In this document: positions 14,423 to 17,107 of the stretch, piece by piece
Position numbering within the stretch: position 1 is the stretch's first letter
Layout: each line of letters starts with the position of its first letter
Assembly (NCBI GenBank): GCA_946415695.1
Contig: CAMKTM010000021.1
Coordinates: forward strand, 1 to 17,107
Length of the DNA: 17,107 nt
From: an uncultured Prevotellaceae bacterium
Lineage (GTDB): Bacteria > Bacteroidota > Bacteroidia > Bacteroidales > Bacteroidaceae
Direction: 5' to 3'
Made by a program: the position numbers and the translations under genes
The notes under the pieces: model-generated
The model's database searches: none
Told to the model about the DNA's origin: nothing
What the model saw: the letters and a program-made list of their open reading frames with translations, nothing else

Positions 14423-15901
14423 TTATTGTGGGCGGCTGTAGTTGGGAGCTTCGCTGGTGATGGTCACGTCGTGCGGATGGCTCTCCTGTACGCCGGCATT
14501 CGTGATGCGTACGAATTTGGCATTGTGGAGGTCGTTGATGGTTGCTGCGCCGCAATAGCCCATGCCGCTGCGCAGTCCGCCTATGAGCTGATAGATGACT
14601 TCCTGGACCGAGCCTTTGTAGGGGACGCGGCCTGCGATGCCTTCTGGCACGAGTTTCTTGGCGTCCTTGACGTTGCCCTGGAAGTAGCGGTCCTTGCTGC
14701 CGCACTCCATCGCTTCGAGGGAGCCCATGCCGCGATAGCTCTTGAACTTACGGCCGTTGTAGATGATGGTGTCGCCGGGGCTTTCTTCTGTTCCTGCCAC
14801 GAGGGAGCCGATCATCACGCTGTATCCGCCGGCGGCCAATGCCTTCACGACATCGCCGCTGTAGCGCAAGCCACCGTCGGCAATGAGGGGCACGCCTGTC
14901 CCCTTGAGGGCGCAGGCCACGTCATAGACGGCGCTGAGCTGAGGCACGCCGACGCCTGCCACGACGCGGGTCGTGCAGATGCTGCCCGGGCCGATGCCGA
15001 CTTTTATGCCATCGGCTCCGGCATCGACGAGCATACGGGCTGCCTCGCCTGTGGCGACGTTGCCCACAACGATATCTACGTCGGGGAACATCTGCTTGGC
15101 TTCCTTGAGCTTCTCGACCACGAACTTGCTGTGGCCGTGCGCTGTGTCGATGACGATGGCGTCCACGTCGGCTTCTACGAGTGCCTTGATGCGGTCGAGC
15201 GTGTCGGGCGTGACGCCCACGCCTGCTGCCACACGCAGACGCCCTTTGCTGTCCTTGCAGGCCATGGGCTTGTCCTTGGCCTTCGTGATGTCCTTGTAGG
15301 TGATCAGGCCGATGAGCTTGCCCGCATCATCAACGACGGGCAGTTTCTCTATCTTGTTCTCCTGCAATATCTTTGCGGCAGCGACGAGGTCGGTTTGCGC
15401 ATGGGTGGTGACGAGGTTGCGGCTTGTCATTACTTCATCCACGGGGCGGTCGATGCTTTGTTCGAAGCGGAGGTCGCGGTTCGTGACGATGCCTACGAGG
15501 CGACGCTCGTCGTCGACGACGGGAATGCCGCCGATGTGGTACTCCGACATGAGTTCGAGCGCATCGCGGACGCTGCTGCCGCGCTTGATGGTGATGGGGT
15601 CGTAAATCATGCCGTTCTCCGCACGCTTTACGATGGCCACTTGGCGCGACTGCTCCTCGATGCTCATGTTCTTGTGGATGACGCCGATGCCTCCTTCGCG
15701 CGCAATGGCTATTGCCATCGGGGCTTCGGTGACGGTGTCCATTGCGGCTGTCACGAAGGGAATCTTCAGTTCGATGTGGCGCGAGAAGAGCGTTTCGAGC
15801 GCTACCGAGCGCGGAAGCACTGCAGAGTAGGCGGGAACCAACAGGACGTCGTCGTAGGTGAGACCGTCCATCACAATCTTGTCTGCAATAAATGATACCA
15901 T
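14423..15901 (-). CDS. guaB: Inosine-5'-monophosphate dehydrogenase
   Basis: IMPDH oxidises IMP to XMP with NAD+, the committed step of GMP synthesis in the cytoplasm. The 492-residue product has the usual length. The catalytic loop is intact (GIGPGSICTT, residues 302-311, nucleophile Cys309). The N-terminal barrel strands (MDTVTEAPMAIAIAREGGIGVIH) and the nucleotide site (LIADGG 339-344; MIGSLVAGTEESPG 363-376) are present. The flap carries the Arg/Tyr pair in EGIAGRVPYKG (420-430). Two CBS domains are inserted at about 98-150 (IGGIPVVDDERRLVGIVTNRD) and 158-210 (KLPVVDDAGKLIGLITYKD) and should sense purine nucleotides. The start is ATG at 15901, 26 bases after a good -7 box. It is the first gene of the minus-strand cluster. 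Confidence 0.98.
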   Translation of the reverse strand: MVSFIADKIVMDGLTYDDVLLVPAYSAVLPRSVALETLFSRHIELKIPFVTAAMDTVTEAPMAIAIAREGGIGVIHKNMSIEEQSRQVAIVKRAENGMIYDPITIKRGSSVRDALELMSEYHIGGIPVVDDERRLVGIVTNRDLRFEQSIDRPVDEVMTSRNLVTTHAQTDLVAAAKILQENKIEKLPVVDDAGKLIGLITYKDITKAKDKPMACKDSKGRLRVAAGVGVTPDTLDRIKALVEADVDAIVIDTAHGHSKFVVEKLKEAKQMFPDVDIVVGNVATGEAARMLVDAGADGIKVGIGPGSICTTRVVAGVGVPQLSAVYDVACALKGTGVPLIADGGLRYSGDVVKALAAGGYSVMIGSLVAGTEESPGDTIIYNGRKFKSYRGMGSLEAMECGSKDRYFQGNVKDAKKLVPEGIAGRVPYKGSVQEVIYQLIGGLRSGMGYCGAATINDLHNAKFVRITNAGVQESHPHDVTITSEAPNYSRPQ

Positions 15902-15926
15902 AACCTTATAATAATTTTTTTGCGTG

Positions 15927-15934
15927 CAAATTTA
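15927..15934 (-). promoter_or_regulatory. Promoter -7 box for guaB
   Basis: The minus strand reads TAAATTTG here, a full match to the Bacteroidetes TAnnTTTG -7 box, 25 bases upstream of the guaB ATG. Transcription would begin near 15920, giving a very short leader. The -33 region has no clear TTTG. This is probably the main promoter for the whole guaB-to-trpS cluster. Confidence 0.6.
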
Positions 15935-16052
15935 CGAAAAAAAAGCTTATGTTGTACGGCCTGCTATGGTATTTTTCCTTCTATTGCACACAGTAATACA
16001 TTTTTTTTGCACTTTTTTAGAGAAACTTGCCGCCTGTTTCACTTCTTTTTAG

Positions 16053-16060
16053 TAACTTTG
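16053..16060 (+). promoter_or_regulatory. Possible rightward promoter -7 box
   Basis: TAACTTTG matches the Bacteroidetes TAnnTTTG -7 box. A CTTG at 16026-16029 is a weak and slightly distant -33 candidate. If used, transcription starts near 16067 and the NapH-like mRNA would carry a leader of about 420 bases containing all the repeats downstream. No better box was seen nearer the ATG at 16487. Confidence 0.45.
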
Positions 16061-16144
16061 TAGCGAGAAATGCACGTTGTAATCAACTTGATTTCGACGG
16101 GAAAGGGTCATCTTATTTCAAAGACATCTCATGCCTTCCCCAAA

Positions 16145-16232
16145 AACGAGGCACGCTCTTATTGCCATAAAGGCACGCTCTTATCTCCAACGAGGCACGC
16201 TCTTATTGCCAACGAGGCACGCTCTTATTGAA
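16145..16232. repeat. Four 22-bp tandem direct repeats with GGCACGCTCTTAT core
   Basis: Units occupy 16145-16166, 16167-16188, 16189-16210 and 16211-16232. The first and third are identical. The second differs at its ends (ATAA start, CTCC end) and the fourth only in its last two bases. All share GGCACGCTCTTAT. The repeats are contiguous with no spacers, so this is not a CRISPR array. The GGCACGC core also occurs in the hairpin at 6222-6261. Confidence 0.88.
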
Positions 16233-16256
16233 ATAAGGCCACAGGGTTATTAAAAG

Positions 16257-16444
16257 AGAAGATAGAGGGAGATAGAAGAAGATAGAGGGAGATAAAAGAA
16301 GATAAAGGGAGATAATAGAAGAAGATAAATGGAGATAAAAGAAGATAGAGGACGAGACAATGACCAATGGCAAGGCGGAGGCGGCATAGCTAACGTCTTT
16401 TATCTTCTTCTATTTCCCTCTATCTTCCTTTATCTCCTATCTCC
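16257..16444. repeat. Purine-rich tandem array with an inverted pyrimidine-rich copy
   Basis: From 16257 to 16351 units of about 20-23 bases, built on GAAGATAGAGGGAGATA, repeat four to five times with small changes. After a 46-base unique spacer, 16398-16444 carries the same motif inverted (TATCTTCTTCTATTTCCCTC...). The inverted part can pair with roughly 16268-16307 at most positions. In RNA this would make one long imperfect hairpin; in DNA the purine/pyrimidine strand bias also allows triplex-like structures. Confidence 0.8.
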
Positions 16445-16486
16445 AGAAAAAACCATAACACTACTCACATTATAATTATATTTATT

Positions 16487-17107
16487 ATGCTAAAGAAAAT
16501 CCGTTTGACACTTGCCATCATCTTCTGGGTGCTGATTACTTGGCTGCTTGTGGACTTCACAGGGACGGCTCATGCCTACTTGGGATGGATGGCAAAGATT
16601 CAGTTCGTGCCGGCGCTGCTGGCGCTGAATGTAGGTGCCCTGCTCTTTGTCGTAGCACTGACCCTGCTGATGGGGCGCATCTATTGCTCTGTCATCTGTC
16701 CCTTGGGCGTGATGCAGGACGCCATCGCCTGGTTCCGTCGCAAGAAGAACAAGTACAGCTACTCGCCTGCCCGCAACACACTTCGCTACACGCTGCTTGT
16801 GCTGGCCTGCGCTGCCTTGGCCCTCAACGTGGCTTGGCTGGGCGGACTCATCTTCCCCTACAGCACCTACGGCCGCATCGTCTCCACCTGCGTGGCACCT
16901 CTCTACAAACTTGCAAACAACGGACTCGCCGCCATCGCAGAGCACTACGGCAGCTATGCCTTCTACGAGGTGGATGTCTGGCTCAAAAGCGTCTCGGCTC
17001 TTGTCGTGGCTCTGCTGACGTGGGTCGTCATCGCCGTGTTGGCATGGAAGAACGGACGCACATGGTGCAACACCATCTGCCCCGTCGGCACTCTGCTCGG
17101 CCTCATC
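16487..17107 (+). CDS. NapH-like membrane 4Fe-4S protein, N-terminal part (runs off the right edge)
   Basis: An ATG at 16487 opens a frame of 207 codons with no stop before the window ends. Four membrane helices are predicted at about residues 7-24, 40-62, 101-122 and 168-187. Two cysteine motifs typical of the NapH/CcoG-type Fer4_5 family follow Gly-Arg at the ends of helices: C67-x3-C71-P in GRIYCSVICPLGVMQD, and C194-x3-C198-P in GRTWCNTICPVGTLLG. Such proteins pass electrons between the quinone pool or membrane and a periplasmic or cytoplasmic partner through iron-sulfur clusters. The classical cytoplasmic 2[4Fe-4S] ferredoxin part, if present, would lie past the edge. It is the only plus-strand gene. 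The exact partner system cannot be told from this fragment. Confidence 0.88.
   Translation, partial: MLKKIRLTLAIIFWVLITWLLVDFTGTAHAYLGWMAKIQFVPALLALNVGALLFVVALTLLMGRIYCSVICPLGVMQDAIAWFRRKKNKYSYSPARNTLRYTLLVLACAALALNVAWLGGLIFPYSTYGRIVSTCVAPLYKLANNGLAAIAEHYGSYAFYEVDVWLKSVSALVVALLTWVVIAVLAWKNGRTWCNTICPVGTLLGLI

Larger units (their letters stand above)
15902..16486. other. Divergent intergenic region dominated by repeats
   Basis: These 585 bases lie between guaB (leftward) and the NapH-like gene (rightward). They hold the guaB -7 box, A/T-rich sequence (15902-16050), a rightward -7 box (16053-16060), four 22-bp direct repeats (16145-16232), a purine-rich tandem array (16257-16351), a unique spacer (16352-16397), an inverted pyrimidine-rich copy (16398-16444), and a short A/T-rich stretch before the ATG. 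No protein-coding frame is convincing. Confidence 0.75.

Noticed and set aside
14420..15895. 491-residue plus-strand open frame
   Set aside because: It is the antisense shadow of guaB, whose catalytic loop and CBS domains are unambiguous.
16145..16232. CRISPR array
   Set aside because: The 22-bp units are directly contiguous with no unique spacers, and no cas genes are nearby.
16490..16945. 151-residue minus-strand open frame
   Set aside because: It is antisense to the NapH-like gene, whose paired CxxxCP motifs and membrane helices are clear.

Overview
The window looks like chromosome from a Bacteroidales bacterium, most likely Prevotellaceae. The reasons are TAnnTTTG-type promoter boxes, secreted proteins with Prevotella-style C-termini, and a guaB / PPIase / SurA / OstA-like / small membrane protein / mutL gene order of the kind known in this order. 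Every gene is on the minus strand except the last, which runs off the right edge on the plus strand.

Left part (1-5689): a surface-protein locus. In transcription order it holds a 1102-residue secreted protein (5689-2381), a 60-residue peptide of the MKKTYM type (2294-2112), and a second large secreted protein (2008 to beyond base 1). The two large proteins share a signal peptide style and an N-terminal domain, so they are paralogs. A well-formed Bacteroidetes promoter lies about 140 bases upstream of the first one. Hairpins sit in both internal gaps.

Spacer (5690-6346): no credible gene. It holds the surface-locus promoter and a cluster of GGCACGCC-type inverted repeats next to the 3' end of trpS.

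Central part (6347-15901): a tightly packed minus-strand cluster. In transcription order it encodes IMP dehydrogenase (guaB), a parvulin-type prolyl isomerase, a SurA-like double-parvulin chaperone, an OstA/LptA-like protein, a small one-helix membrane protein, MutL and tryptophanyl-tRNA synthetase. The four genes from the first PPIase to the small membrane protein look like an envelope-biogenesis module: outer-membrane protein folding plus probable LPS transport. It is embedded among housekeeping genes. mutL is unusual. It has ten perfect 8-bp tandem repeats just upstream, a G/C-rich repeat element inside its linker coding region, a repeat plus palindrome just downstream, a TTG start, and degenerate endonuclease motifs.

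Right part (15902-17107): a divergent intergenic region with a guaB promoter, a probable rightward promoter, four 22-bp direct repeats, and a long purine-rich tandem array with an inverted copy. It is followed by the 5' part of a NapH-like membrane 4Fe-4S protein. No rRNA, tRNA, CRISPR array, transposase or phage gene was seen. The most unusual material is the repeat architecture around and inside mutL, the repeat tract before the NapH-like gene, and the small peptide gene between two paralogous surface proteins.
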